This document shows, one piece after another, positions 1-9,847 of a DNA stretch of 64,000 bases. Numbering within the stretch: the stretch's first letter is position 1; the number at the start of each line of letters is the position of its first letter. This DNA comes from Skeletonema tropicum (taxonomy: Eukaryota; Bacillariophyta; Thalassiosirophyceae; Thalassiosirales; Thalassiosiraceae), in the NCBI GenBank assembly GCA_037178625.1, contig CM074145.1, positions 1,674,001-1,738,000 on the forward strand. The letters are read 5' to 3'. Both the position numbers and the translations under genes were made by a program. The notes under the pieces were generated by a model. That model was given only the letters and a program-made list of their open reading frames with translations. It did not search any database and was not told the origin of the DNA.

Positions 1-674
1 GGGAAGGACCAACATCGATTGGATAGCTTGCTATGATATTATACTCAACTGGGAGGAAGAGCGAGAGGAGCCATTATGAGAAAGAGAGATTGAATATTAT
101 GTTACATTTTTAGATGCAATCCCCACCCTCCGTATTCATCTTAATAGGAATAATCTTTTGACAAAAAACACAATCCATCTTCCACACCATTTCAACCGCT
201 TACTGCGCTCACTATCCTGCGACAATTTGTCAACGAACTTCTTCACTTGTACATGGAGAACTTTCGGGACTCGGGATTGTTTGTATCTCAGCAGTATTCA
301 TCTGTTGCTCCACGGAGGTAAGTAGGGGACGGATGCAGAGAAATTGTTTCTCTCTACTCTTTGAACAATGTACGAATTACGGAAGCTAGTTACGGAAGCT
401 CTTTGTAGAGCAATCCGCAATCCCATGGACCACAGAATGTCACCATGAAACGATCCTTCACTGTTTTCTCAATCCATACCTCTTGCCGTACTTATCTTCT
501 GATGGACCAAAGACGACCAAGAAAAAGGAGTCGCCACCCCAATCCAGGTCACTGGACGATGTAATATGATCTATTCCGTCGATTTATGCCCTTGCATAGC
601 AAATTGGTGGAGTGCTGCGGCTGTTGGCAACGTCGCGGCGATGTTGGAGGGATGGAGGAGGGTTCCGGCCACTT
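1..674. other. Intergenic left edge, no gene recognised
   Basis: I see no long reading frame or family motif here. The only gene-like signal is a short + frame starting with ATG at 253 that ends at a consensus splice donor (exon end 317, then gtaagt). No convincing downstream exon follows, so I do not call a gene. The stretch probably holds the 3' flank of the RING-CH gene at 675-2369. Confidence 0.5.
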
Positions 675-2369
675 TTAGCCACCGTAAAAATCTAAAATGA
701 CGGCGATTGCAACGGATCCAAGGCCACAGCCCGAAGCAGATATATGGTCCCCCTCAATTGATGGCGTTGGAGCGGTGTCGGACCGACTATGGACGAAGTT
801 ATTCCACCAATACAATGAAAAAAGAGGATATTTCGAAATGGTAATTTTAGAGGTGTCTCGAAAATGAAGCGTTTGTAAATTCGAAGGAAAAAAAAAATTC
901 GCATGTTTGACTTTGACGGGCTTCAGAGCTTTGTCTTCTAAATGCACCACCCAGCGATAACTGAGATTACAATATTCTCTAACGTCTCCGATTTCACCAT
1001 TGAGATGGGCAGCCTTCTTCAACCCGTGAAGCATGACTGGTGTTCCAAGTGAAAAAATAACGTCTGCACCTGGAACGGAGAACGTCTTCTCACCGGCCAA
1101 ATTTCTGGACTCGCTTAACAAGTCTATGGTCGCGGGTAACGGGCCTGTAACGACGTACATGTTTTTATCATTCGCATACCTCAACACTTGATAAGAATCT
1201 TTGCGAATGAAAACGCATCGTAGTTTCAAACGTTTCCACATTGCCGCAGCACTTTTAGTCTGCTCATGACTTGATCCGTGGACATGGCGACTGGCGACAA
1301 CCAACTTATCGAGCAACCGCTGAGCTTCAATAGTATGATTTGCCATGAAAAGATCTCCCGCAAAGGCTACACCGAACTGAATTGTTCTCTGGTCAGTTTC
1401 TCCGTAGAGCCGGAGAAATTTATTATAAACTGCTCGTGTACTGCTCAAATCAATCACTGCGTTTTTTGGAAGACTGTCGCCGTCGCCGCTGAGCTTCGCT
1501 TCAACTTGGGAAAGCTTCTTATCAATCATTTTGGCCAGCCATTGCGCATCCTGATCCCCTGATGTTGCAATAATATTTCTGGATTTTTCAAAGTAATACT
1601 TGGCCTTTTTGAGAGATCGCTTAGTACCGACGTTGACGTTGGATTTGAAAGAACCAATACTCTCGTACGCACTAAACAGTGCAAAGACAGTCAATGTAGA
1701 ATCACTATTCTTCTCTACATCCTGAATTAGCGCAAGCATCTTGTCACAAATACCTTCGCCTTCGATCCCATATGCCTCATCACTTTGATCGAGGATTTTT
1801 ATCCTTCTCATGAGTGCGTAAAGATGCCCCTCGTGCATCTCCTTGAGCTCCCTCTCAACAAATGACAACTGTGCTTCAATCATGTCGTGGAGAATGCCTC
1901 CCTGAAATGATTGCTTACAATTGGGACATTGGTCGAAGAATCTTTCGTCAAATAAATCCATCGTGGCGTGGGTGGTGTGCAATTCTCTTTCAACAAATTC
2001 CCTACTTTTGCTCTCAGCGTATTGAACGAGGCAGGGTACGTGAGCAAAGCCGCTGTGTCCTCGGCAGGAGCAATCTCGGACAAGCGGCGCTCCCGAATCG
2101 TCCGGCCCTTCCTCGAGGCAGAGCCAGCACGACGCACCGTCGGGCGGCATGCAGGAAGGTGTGTCAGAGGGTGATGAAGATGCGCTGCTCATTGTTAGGG
2201 ATGAGGAGAGCAGCAGTGGGATAGCAGAGAGTGATCTCGGCGGAGCAAGCAAAGCGGCTGCGCGCTGCGATTTTGAGACGCAGTAGGAAGATGGGAGATT
2301 GGACGCGCCATTTTCAAGTTGCAAAGATCCAAGCCCAAGATCCAAGATCATCCATTTTTTACCGACCAT
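675..2369 (-). CDS. RING-CH (RINGv) zinc-finger protein with TPR-like helical region
   Basis: The 564-aa product has a C4HC3 RING-CH finger at residues 81-151: C81, C84, C100, C102, H110, C113, C148, C151. This is the E2-binding module of MARCH-type E3 ubiquitin ligases, though many algal proteins with this finger are soluble and uncharacterised. Residues about 165-390 are helical with repeated Leu/Ala/Tyr spacing and look like degenerate TPR units. No membrane segment follows the finger, so a MARCH membrane ligase is unlikely. The ATG at 2369 opens the frame; M60 (2192) just before the finger is an alternative start, since residues 1-59 look non-domain. The C-terminal tail after K-V-K-H-A-N is odd: a related fragment at 4908-5095 continues L-R-M-V-F-D, whereas this gene changes to a T-run and an unrelated tail, suggesting insertion or rearrangement of the 3' end. 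Ligase activity is inferred from the family only. Confidence 0.8.
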   Translation of the reverse strand: MVGKKWMILDLGLGSLQLENGASNLPSSYCVSKSQRAAALLAPPRSLSAIPLLLSSSLTMSSASSSPSDTPSCMPPDGASCWLCLEEGPDDSGAPLVRDCSCRGHSGFAHVPCLVQYAESKSREFVERELHTTHATMDLFDERFFDQCPNCKQSFQGGILHDMIEAQLSFVERELKEMHEGHLYALMRRIKILDQSDEAYGIEGEGICDKMLALIQDVEKNSDSTLTVFALFSAYESIGSFKSNVNVGTKRSLKKAKYYFEKSRNIIATSGDQDAQWLAKMIDKKLSQVEAKLSGDGDSLPKNAVIDLSSTRAVYNKFLRLYGETDQRTIQFGVAFAGDLFMANHTIEAQRLLDKLVVASRHVHGSSHEQTKSAAAMWKRLKLRCVFIRKDSYQVLRYANDKNMYVVTGPLPATIDLLSESRNLAGEKTFSVPGADVIFSLGTPVMLHGLKKAAHLNGEIGDVREYCNLSYRWVVHLEDKALKPVKVKHANFFFPSNLQTLHFRDTSKITISKYPLFSLYWWNNFVHSRSDTAPTPSIEGDHISASGCGLGSVAIAVILDFYGG

Positions 2370-2470
2370 GGCGAAGCGCTCCTACTACCCACCATCACAG
2401 CCGCCCTAGTAGCCGTCTGGTTGGGTTACTTCATACCCCAAATGCATACGATGGATGAGCATACCAAAAA

Positions 2471-3660
2471 TGGAACGAGAGAGCCCTAAAAATGTGCTAG
2501 AGAGAGAAGAGATAAGCAGTGTAGGCGCCTGCACGCCAGCTGAAAGCTTAATTAAAGAGAGGCGGTAACCGCAGGAAGTCAGGCATCATCGATTTTCGAG
2601 CGCCGACCCCATGCCCATGCCTGCGAAAGGCAGGCGATGGGGTCGGCGGCAGATTTGTCCACTACAATACTCTATGTTGCTATTAAAAGCTATTTCTTTT
2701 CTTTCGCATTGCTAGCCGTTTCATTGCTTAGTTAGGCACCATTGCCTTATTCGATCAATCGAATTGATGGTAGGTACTATGACTGTGCGACGCGAAACGA
2801 CTGCAACATTTGTAACTATTCGACAATTCCGGGTAACGAAATGTAACAAAAACGTAACACGCTAGATAAATTTAAAATTCATTTGCGATTTATTAATAAG
2901 CCGTTCGCGGACAACATGAATCGACAGGTCAGTGATGGAAAGATTCAAGAAGAAGATGATTTGATACTGACGCAATTATTAGTTTTACTCTCACAGCTTC
3001 CGAGTCTTACTAACTGCGAAGATTGCAGCACAGACAGAATTACAGCGATTCGTTTTAGCACTGTCGTGCAATTCATTATCAAATCATGAGAAAGAAGATT
3101 GATCGAATAAGGCAATCCTCCACGCACAGCTATGATCCTTGCTCCACGCATAGCTTTGGCCAGGCACAATGCGAAGAAAGGTTTTAGTAGCTTTTAACAG
3201 CTAGCAGCATTTAATGAGTATTGAGACAAATCTGCCGCCGACCCCATCGCCTGCATCTTGCAGGCATCGGGTCGGCTTTCGAAACTCAAAATCAGATACC
3301 TGTGACTTCCTAGGTTGCCACTCATTTCGCTGGCGTGCATGCGTCTATCTATCTGCTTTACCTCTTCTCGACACTATGTACTCTCTAAATTGCACCGGTG
3401 CACGGTGCACAATAGTGCCGAATGTTCATACTAATAATCGCCCTCCAAACTTACGCCGTGAAGTTTTGGGAGAGCCAAAGATTTTGTGACTTCCTCTAGG
3501 TTGATGCACCTATGTTTCTGCTTGAACTTCTCTCTTTACTCGCACACGGTGCACCCTAGTTCCCAGATTTTCTTTTTCAGGCGCTCGCGGGTCCCTCCCC
3601 GCACGCGCCGGTCTTTCGACGCCATCAGCGTAATTCACAGGGGGGGGTTAGGCGATTCGA
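2471..3660. repeat. Repeat unit 1 (composite), interrupted copy
   Basis: This is the first of three direct copies of a roughly 550-bp unit. It begins at gaacgagagagccctaaa, passes through a GC-rich hairpin near 2600-2645, continues through the AT-rich middle to about 2930, and ends with the conserved GC-rich tail at 3556-3660 (tagttcccagatttt... ggcgattcgaac). Between about 2930 and 3555 it is interrupted by other DNA, including an inverted diverged copy. The short reading frames inside are repeat-derived and not called genes. Confidence 0.7.
3060..3290 (-). repeat. Inverted, diverged partial copy of the same repeat
   Basis: Read on the minus strand this starts with the hairpin (3237-3276, gccgacccc...gggtcggc) and continues with ggcggcagatttgtc, attgccttattcgatcaatc and other blocks shared with the direct units, but with many substitutions. 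It is older than the three direct copies. Confidence 0.65.
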
Positions 3661-4219
3661 ACGAGAGAGCCCTAAATGTGCTAGAAGAGAGAAGAGATAA
3701 GCAGTTTAGGCGCCTGCACGCCAGCTGAAAGAGAGGCGGAACCGCAGGAAGTCAGGCATCATCGATTTCGATTTTCGAGCGCCGACCCCATGCCCATGCC
3801 TGCGAAAGGCAGGCGATGGGGTCGGCGGCAGATTCGTCCACTACAATACTCTATGTTGCTATTAAAAGCTATTTCTTTTCTTTCGCATTGCTAGCCGTTT
3901 CATTGCTTAACCAGGCACCATTGCCTTATTCGATCAATCGAATTGATTGTAGTATGACTGTGCGACGCGAAACGACTGTAACATTTGTAACGATTCGACC
4001 TTTCCGGGTAACGAAATGTAACAAAAACGTAACACGCTAGATAAATTTAAAATTCATTTGCGATTTATTAATAAGCCGTTCGCGGACAACATGAATCGAC
4101 AGGTCCGTTCGCTAGTTCCCAGATTTTTTTTTTTAGGCGCTCGCGGGTCCCTCCCCGCACGCGCCGGTCTTTTGACGCCATCGGCGTAATTCACAGGGGG
4201 GGGGTTAGGCGTTTCGAAC
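3657..4219. repeat. Repeat unit 2, full length
   Basis: A full copy from the cgaacgagagagccctaaatg boundary to the ggggggttaggcg tail. The nested hairpin lies at about 3779-3827: outer arms gccgacccca/tggggtcggc, inner arms gcctgc/gcaggc with a gaaa-type loop. It is nearly identical to unit 3. A 46-bp spacer (4220-4265) separates the two. Confidence 0.75.
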
Positions 4220-4265
4220 GAGGAATGGCAGCCGGCACCACCAAGGCAGTGGGATAGAAAAGTGG

Positions 4266-4815
4266 GAACGAGAGAGCCCTAAATGTGCTAGAAGAGAGAA
4301 GAGATAAGCAGTGTAGGCGCCTACACGCCAGCTGAAAGAGAGGCGGTAACCGCATGAAGTCAGGCATCATCGATTTTCGAGCGCCGACCCCATGCCTGCG
4401 AAAGGCAGGCGATGGGGTCGGCGGCAGATTCGTCCACTACAATACTCTATGTTGCTATTAAAAGCTATTTCTTTTCTTTCGCATTGCTAGCCGTTTCATT
4501 GCTCAACCAGGCACCATTGCCTTATTCGATCAATCGAATTGATTGTAGTATGACTGTGCGACGCGAAACGACTGCAACATTTGTAACGATTCGACCTTTC
4601 CGGGTAACGAAATGTAACAAAAACGTAACACGCTAGATAAATTTAAAATTCATTTGCGATTTATTAATAAGCCGTTCGCGGACAACATGAATCGACAGGT
4701 CCGTTCGCTAGTTCCCAGATTTTTTTTTTAGGCGCTCGCGGGTCCCTCCCCGCACGCGCCGGTCTTTCGACGCCATCGGCGTAATTCACAGGGGGGGGGT
4801 TAGGCGATTCGAACA
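4266..4815. repeat. Repeat unit 3, full length
   Basis: A full copy with its hairpin at about 4383-4423 and the GC-rich tail near 4706-4815. Near identity with unit 2 (shared 74-codon incidental frames differing by about one residue) points to recent tandem duplication. Confidence 0.75.
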
Positions 4816-4837
4816 AGCTCATCGGGGCGGACGCAAA

Positions 4838-5095
4838 AAATTAGACGCGCCATTTTCGAGTTTCGGAGAACCAGAATACCAGTGATAAATAAGTACCATA
4901 GCAGCTATCATCCTTTTACTATCAATTCAAATATACTGAATAAAGTGAAGGACAGATATGCAAGAAGGTTCAGTGATGATTCTTTGGGTCGGGTAATAGA
5001 TCAAAGACCATGCGCAAATTCGCATGTTTGACTTTGACGGGCTTCAGAGCTTTGTCTTCTAAAAAATGCACCACCAAGCGATGACTGAGCCTGCA
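4838..5095 (-). pseudogene. Relic of a RING-CH gene paralogue (C-terminal fragment)
   Basis: On the minus strand 5095-5008 matches the end of the 675-2369 gene (L-S-H-R-L-V-V-H...K-V-K-H-A-N) with a 3-bp insertion and substitutions. It then continues in frame as L-R-M-V-F-D-L-L-P-D-P-K to a stop at 4908. A second short block at about 4838-4863 resembles 2296-2321 near the 5' end of the intact gene. No RING-CH finger is present, so this is a decayed or partially duplicated copy. It may keep the original C-terminus that the intact gene has lost. Confidence 0.6.
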
Positions 5096-5290
5096 ACGAT
5101 CTCTAAAACAACTTTAAAAGTAGCTCTATCCTGTCAAACTATTCTTACTTTCATTGCTATCTCTACTCAAACTATTCAATTTCTGTTACATATGTCTCTA
5201 CTCAAACTTACCTCACCAGGAACTTGATCAGTCGTGTCCATCCTAATCAGACGTACTTTAAATTTCTGTTACATTATTATCTTGTTACTT

Positions 5291-6958
5291 TCAATGCCTT
5301 AGATTTTGTGACAAAGTCGGGGCGTTTGTCGAAGTCGGAGTGTTTGTCGGAGGAGTAACCTGCGTAGGCCCAGATGTGGGACTTACAGTTACATTCGCGG
5401 GCTGGAGCTGAGGAGCGGAAGTGACCTGGTGAGTAGGGGGGTGAGTAGGCTGAGGTGTGGGGGCGTTTGTCGAAGTCGGAGTGTTTGTCGGAGAAGTAAC
5501 CTGCGTAGGCCCAGATGTAGGACTTGCAGTTACATTCGTGGGCTGGGGCTGAGGAGCGGAAGTGACCTGGTGAGTAGGGGGGTGAGTAGGCTGAGGAGTG
5601 GGAGAAGAACTTGTGCACGATCCCAGGCTTTGAATTTCTGAAAATCCAAAATCGCCTCCAATTTCTTCTTCATCGCCGTACTGAACGCTGTAGTAACCAA
5701 ACCCCCATTGACAGCAGTTCCCGTCGCCGTAAGAGTCCTGAAGTTATGCGTGCGTACAGATACAGAGAGTCGCAAAGTGGAGTGTTAGGAAAATGTCTAC
5801 AAATATGTGGAGAAAATTCACCAAGTGCACTCACCTCGATAGTAAACTCATATTCTCCTTCTGGGACACAATCCACTGCGACTTGGGTGGCGTGTCTTGA
5901 GGAGTAAGGACCACCCGACATGATGGGATCGGAAGAAGATCCGCATTTATCAGTCACTTTCCAAGTCGTTTCGACGGGCCATTCGTCCGTGTGGATTATC
6001 ACTTTCATTAATTTGTGTGAGGCTTGGCAAGTAGGACAAAAGTCTCCAGTAAATGCACATGCCGTCTCTTTGATCCAATCCGCGTAGTAACTCACACGAG
6101 TGAAAACTCCCGGATAGTCCGGATAATTACATCTGTATCCCCAGGATACGATGCCTACCTGAACTGGATCATCTTCATCCGATGCAAGCATCATCGGCCC
6201 TCCAGAATCGCCATGACATACACCAATACCATCGCCAGCTGCACACATCATGCCATCTGTGACGGCATTTATACGAGAATACGCATCGTCACATTGCTGA
6301 TTCATAATGTATCCGACTTCAGCTTCAAGAAGAATGTTACTCCGTTCTCCCTGATAAGAAGTTCTACCCCATCCGATCACACGCAACATGTCGCCAGCCT
6401 GACCTGGGACGTTGTCATCCTCGTTAATTTTTGCATAGGTAATATTCTTCACTTCCTTTGGTAGAATCATCAAAGCGATATCATTTTGTAAACTGTTAGT
6501 ATCATAACTGTGATGAACGATAATGTCTTCTCCACGCACGCCGCGGTTCAAAATAATAGATTCCACTCCACTGGTATTAGTAATGTCATGCATGTTGACG
6601 ATCACTCTATACAGCTCAATTTGTTGGCTTGACATACAATGCGCTGCTGTAAGAACGATGCGTGGTGCGATGAGAGAGCCCCCGCAATATGGGGCATTAG
6701 AAGTGCTTCCCTTAGCGCCGGATGCCAGACCGGCCATGAAATCGACTGGACCTTCAGTTTCGGTACCGTTAACAATCTGCAGTGGTGGACCATGCCCCCC
6801 TGCACTGTCTATGTCATTTGAGATTGTGACACCAGCCGGCAGGAGAGGAAATTCGTTCTTGCTTGGTTTCTTCGTGTCATGTTGACATCTACAGCGTCAT
6901 TTCCGGAGGCAGCTGATGCAGAGATGCTGCCAAGAAGTAGGGTACAAAAGAGCATCAT
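5291..6958 (-). CDS. Secreted trypsin-fold (S1) serine protease with Pro/Thr-rich tail; one frameshift
   Basis: The catalytic triad is clear: LTAAHC (His33 counted from the ATG at 6737), NDIAL (Asp86) and GDSGGP (Ser178). An IVNG activation site lies just upstream of that ATG. A signal peptide (M-M-L-F-C-T-L-L-L-G-S-I-S-A-S-A) starts at 6958 but in another frame. The two frames would join if one base were restored near 6880, so this is either a sequencing indel or a damaged gene. The S1-pocket base, six residues before the catalytic Ser, is Gly rather than Asp, so trypsin-like Lys/Arg specificity is not expected. After the protease comes a Cys-containing domain (IIHTDEWPVETTW... GGPYSS...GEYEFTIE). 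An intron at 5738-5834 (gtgagt...cag, phase 0) leads to D-S-Y-G-D-G-N-C-C, then a Pro/Thr/Ser-rich mucin-like tail ending at 5291. Probably secreted or wall-associated. Confidence 0.75.
5321..5602 (-). repeat. 141-bp tandem duplication in the protease tail
   Basis: Two 141-bp (47-codon) units, 5321-5461 and 5462-5602, encode a Pro/Thr/Ser-rich linker containing P-T-P-Q-P-T-H-P-P-T and S-P-T-S-G-P-T-Q-V-T. The period is a multiple of three, so the frame is kept. Such linkers are usually O-glycosylated spacers in secreted proteins. Confidence 0.8.
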
Positions 6959-7363
6959 GGCGAAATGTAGAAAGTGATCTACTAGTCAATAGAAGTAGAA
7001 GATATTGCTCAGGGGACCAGGTCTTTTCATGTGCCTTCTCCTAAATGAATCGCCGAATGAAACTTCCCTCCGATAGAATCCAATACCGTTCGTTTCTTTT
7101 AAATACTCAAATTTTTGTGAACGTCGATCGCATCGAGCGATGCGATGACGATGACGAGGTCATTGCATTGACCAGCCATGAAATGACAATGAACTGTTAA
7201 GCGAAGACGACTGAGGTATTCTATCCTTAACTTCTGCCTGCTGAGCCTTTCGCTTGGGATTCATGTGCTATTATTGCAAAAGATAGCGGCAAAACAACCG
7301 TTCTGAATACGAGATTGATTATTGACATTGGTGCCGCACAACAACATATCTTGTGTTGAAAAA
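6959..7363. promoter_or_regulatory. Divergent intergenic region between protease and fascin-like gene
   Basis: About 400 bp separate the start of the protease (-) and the fascin-like gene (+), so both promoters must lie here. I see no confident core-promoter element. Confidence 0.35.
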
Positions 7364-9289
7364 ATGACGTCCCGTAGCTTCGGTGGAGGAAGAGGCAGCA
7401 GCATGAGAGACTTCCTTTCCAAGGCAAGCTCCAACATGAATGATCTAAAAATCAAATCATCGTCTCGTCTATCCTCATCATCCATCGGCGGTCGCAGCAC
7501 TACTAGCAACAATCGATCTTCAGATGATGATGCATTACGCCTGCCCATGCCAGAGATTACTCGTCCATTTCCTGTAGTTGAACAGCCTCCACGGTGTATA
7601 TTGAGTTCTATATCAGATAAAAATGTTAGGCTGACCAGTAACAAGAAGGGACTGGTCAATCTAACGTCCAATCGTGGTGATAAAGAACAATTCTTACTGA
7701 TTCCTGCGGTGAAGAATTGTAGTGAGGGCGATGCAACCAAGAAAAAAGATGTCTATTATCTCAAATCATACAAATTTCACAGATATCTGACTTCAAATGC
7801 TGAAACGGGAGAGGTCAGCACTGTCAAAATTTCTGCTGAATTGAACAATAATGACGAAAATAATGATGATCAAGAGGAGGAGGAGGAAGAAAAGAAGAAA
7901 GACTGGGTAGCCGCAGCAAAAGCAAAGGCAGAATCAGCCCTTGCCGACAATACACCCACTAAAGCTCAACTCGGTGATTCGGAACAATGGCTACTCATGC
8001 GTTCACCCCACGGGGGACACTTTCTCGTTTCAGCAAAGAATGAATTGAATATAGCCTCATGTTCTCGTATCACGAATGATGGGGAAGGACGACGAGTCTC
8101 CACTAAAACTGTTGGTCTCAAGGGAGAGAATTCAGTAGAGGAAAGTTGGGACGTTGAATTTGTTTCTGGAGAGTTATGTTTCATGTCTTCTTATTCTGCT
8201 ACAATTTCTTCATCGAAAGAAGAAACTGCAAAACAAATTCGATGTGATCTCATGGGCAAACTCTCTTTAACCTCTGATAGACGTGGGTGGGAGGTATGGC
8301 GTTTCGTCGAGATGGGCGGCGGTAAAGTGCGGATAGTCTCATGGATGCATTCTCAGTTTTGTATTGCTTGCAACCACGACGGGAAGGTGTCGACTGTTGG
8401 TATTGGAAAAGCGGAAGAGGGATGTGATGAGTGGACTGTGGAGAAGGCACCAGAGGGGTATGAAGGTGTTGTCATCAAATCAGTGGCTTGTGCTAGGAGG
8501 ATGTTGTGCCGCAGTGATAATGATGGAGGAGGTTTATCAACAATGCAGGAGTTTGAAGGAAATTGCGTTGTGTGGCAATTAGACGCGGCTCATAGTCAAG
8601 TTTACACTTTGGCATCGCTGTACCGCAAAAGATCGATTGGTCCATTTCCATATGTGACGGATAATATGAAGCAGAGTGATCAATTAGTATTGCAAATGAT
8701 TGATGATGAGGGTACAGTGAGATTATATCACAAAAGCAATGGAATGTACTTGAGTTCAAATGAAGAGGGTGAGGTTGAATGTAGAGCTCTATCAGAAAAC
8801 AATGACACCGAGTTGTCGACAGAGCTATGGAAGATGAAACAATCTATCGACGGAGGATACACCTTTAGTTCAAAGACACATGGAGGTTTATTGTCGTATA
8901 GCAATGATCAAGTAAACCCCAAGCTGTGCACTGCGACTGCAATGACTGACGACAAGAGAGAAGTTTGGAGTATCAACCCTCTCCTCCCAAGAGCAATATC
9001 AAGTGGAAAGATTAAGACGTTCGCAATCGGCACGAGTGTGGCAGTGGGTACAACAGTTGCAATGCCCTTTCTAATGGCTGGAATGCTTGCTGTTGTTCCA
9101 GCCGAGGCGACTCTGGCTGCATCCGTAATGGCTGCTGGATTGACTGGTGCAGAAGCTATAGCGAGCGTCGGTGCTATTGGTGTCACGGCGGCAATTGTAT
9201 TTAGGGAGGATAATGACACTATTGGTATAGAGTCCGAACATGAAGAGATACTTACCAAGAGACCTCTGTGTGCTTGGAGATCGTGGTAA
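7364..9289 (+). CDS. Fascin-like beta-trefoil repeat protein with hydrophobic C-terminal segment
   Basis: The ATG at 7364 (context aaaaATGacg) gives 641 aa. The frame is open slightly upstream but lacks another ATG. After a Ser-rich basic N-terminus there are several beta-trefoil-type units with the pattern hydrophobic-x-S-x(n)-G-x-L-x-S/T and E-x-W. Examples are YYLKSYKFHRYLTSNAETG, EQWLLMRSPHGGHFLVSA and TFSSKTHGGLLSYSNDQ followed by EVWSINP. This is the architecture of fascin/actin-crosslinking-like domains, so actin or glycan binding is possible but unproven. An acidic/Lys stretch near residues 160-185 splits two units. Near residues 555-620 lies a Gly/Ala-rich hydrophobic segment of about 65 residues that could span a membrane twice; it loosely resembles IFI6/ISG12-type hydrophobic domains. 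The protein ends R-P-L-C-A-W-R-S-W. Confidence 0.7.
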   Translation: MTSRSFGGGRGSSMRDFLSKASSNMNDLKIKSSSRLSSSSIGGRSTTSNNRSSDDDALRLPMPEITRPFPVVEQPPRCILSSISDKNVRLTSNKKGLVNLTSNRGDKEQFLLIPAVKNCSEGDATKKKDVYYLKSYKFHRYLTSNAETGEVSTVKISAELNNNDENNDDQEEEEEEKKKDWVAAAKAKAESALADNTPTKAQLGDSEQWLLMRSPHGGHFLVSAKNELNIASCSRITNDGEGRRVSTKTVGLKGENSVEESWDVEFVSGELCFMSSYSATISSSKEETAKQIRCDLMGKLSLTSDRRGWEVWRFVEMGGGKVRIVSWMHSQFCIACNHDGKVSTVGIGKAEEGCDEWTVEKAPEGYEGVVIKSVACARRMLCRSDNDGGGLSTMQEFEGNCVVWQLDAAHSQVYTLASLYRKRSIGPFPYVTDNMKQSDQLVLQMIDDEGTVRLYHKSNGMYLSSNEEGEVECRALSENNDTELSTELWKMKQSIDGGYTFSSKTHGGLLSYSNDQVNPKLCTATAMTDDKREVWSINPLLPRAISSGKIKTFAIGTSVAVGTTVAMPFLMAGMLAVVPAEATLAASVMAAGLTGAEAIASVGAIGVTAAIVFREDNDTIGIESEHEEILTKRPLCAWRSW

Positions 9290-9847
9290 ATAATAGTAGG
9301 AGAACTTTTTAGCATTGTGATTGTGCGGGTAATAAGTATCGTCGCGTACTGGTTTGGATGGCGTATGTATTGGTTCGACAGAAGAGACGCGACGGACGGT
9401 ACAACACACAGCACTTACTTCCTTGAATTCTTTCTTCACAGAAGCGGCATTAGAAAAATTGATGACGTAGTAGACGTAATTCAATCTAATACTATTCAAA
9501 CACCATTTAACTTTGTCTCTAGGGACAGGTACATAAGAATACGGTATCCGCGGAGACAGTTTCCTACTGTTCAGTCGGTTCTTGTGATTCTTGTGAACTT
9601 TTGTGGAAGAAGAAAATAGATTCATCATAAATTCGCTGCAGTAATACATTGGGCGTGAGAACCGGTGCGGGGCTGGGATGAGGCCGGTGCAGGGCTGTGA
9701 TAGGTTCACAAAAAATTCTTTGGAATCAGGCTCAAGGGATTTGTTTTATGTCCACGTGGTTGCTCTCTCTGAAGATTTTGCATGTCATCATGGAACAGTT
9801 GAACAGATAGGAGTACAATGATGTACTCCTAGGAAAATAATATTATC
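9290..9847. other. Intergenic, no gene seen
   Basis: This stretch separates two same-strand genes. Short frames here show no family signature. It presumably holds the 3' UTR of the fascin-like gene and the promoter of the MORN gene. Confidence 0.5.

Noticed and set aside
253..317. First coding exon ending in a perfect donor
   Set aside because: No matching acceptor and downstream coding exon could be found, so it remains a chance frame.
3816..4636. Two similar 74-codon genes
   Set aside because: Incidental frames inside repeat units 2 and 3; they begin in the hairpin and show no codon constraint.
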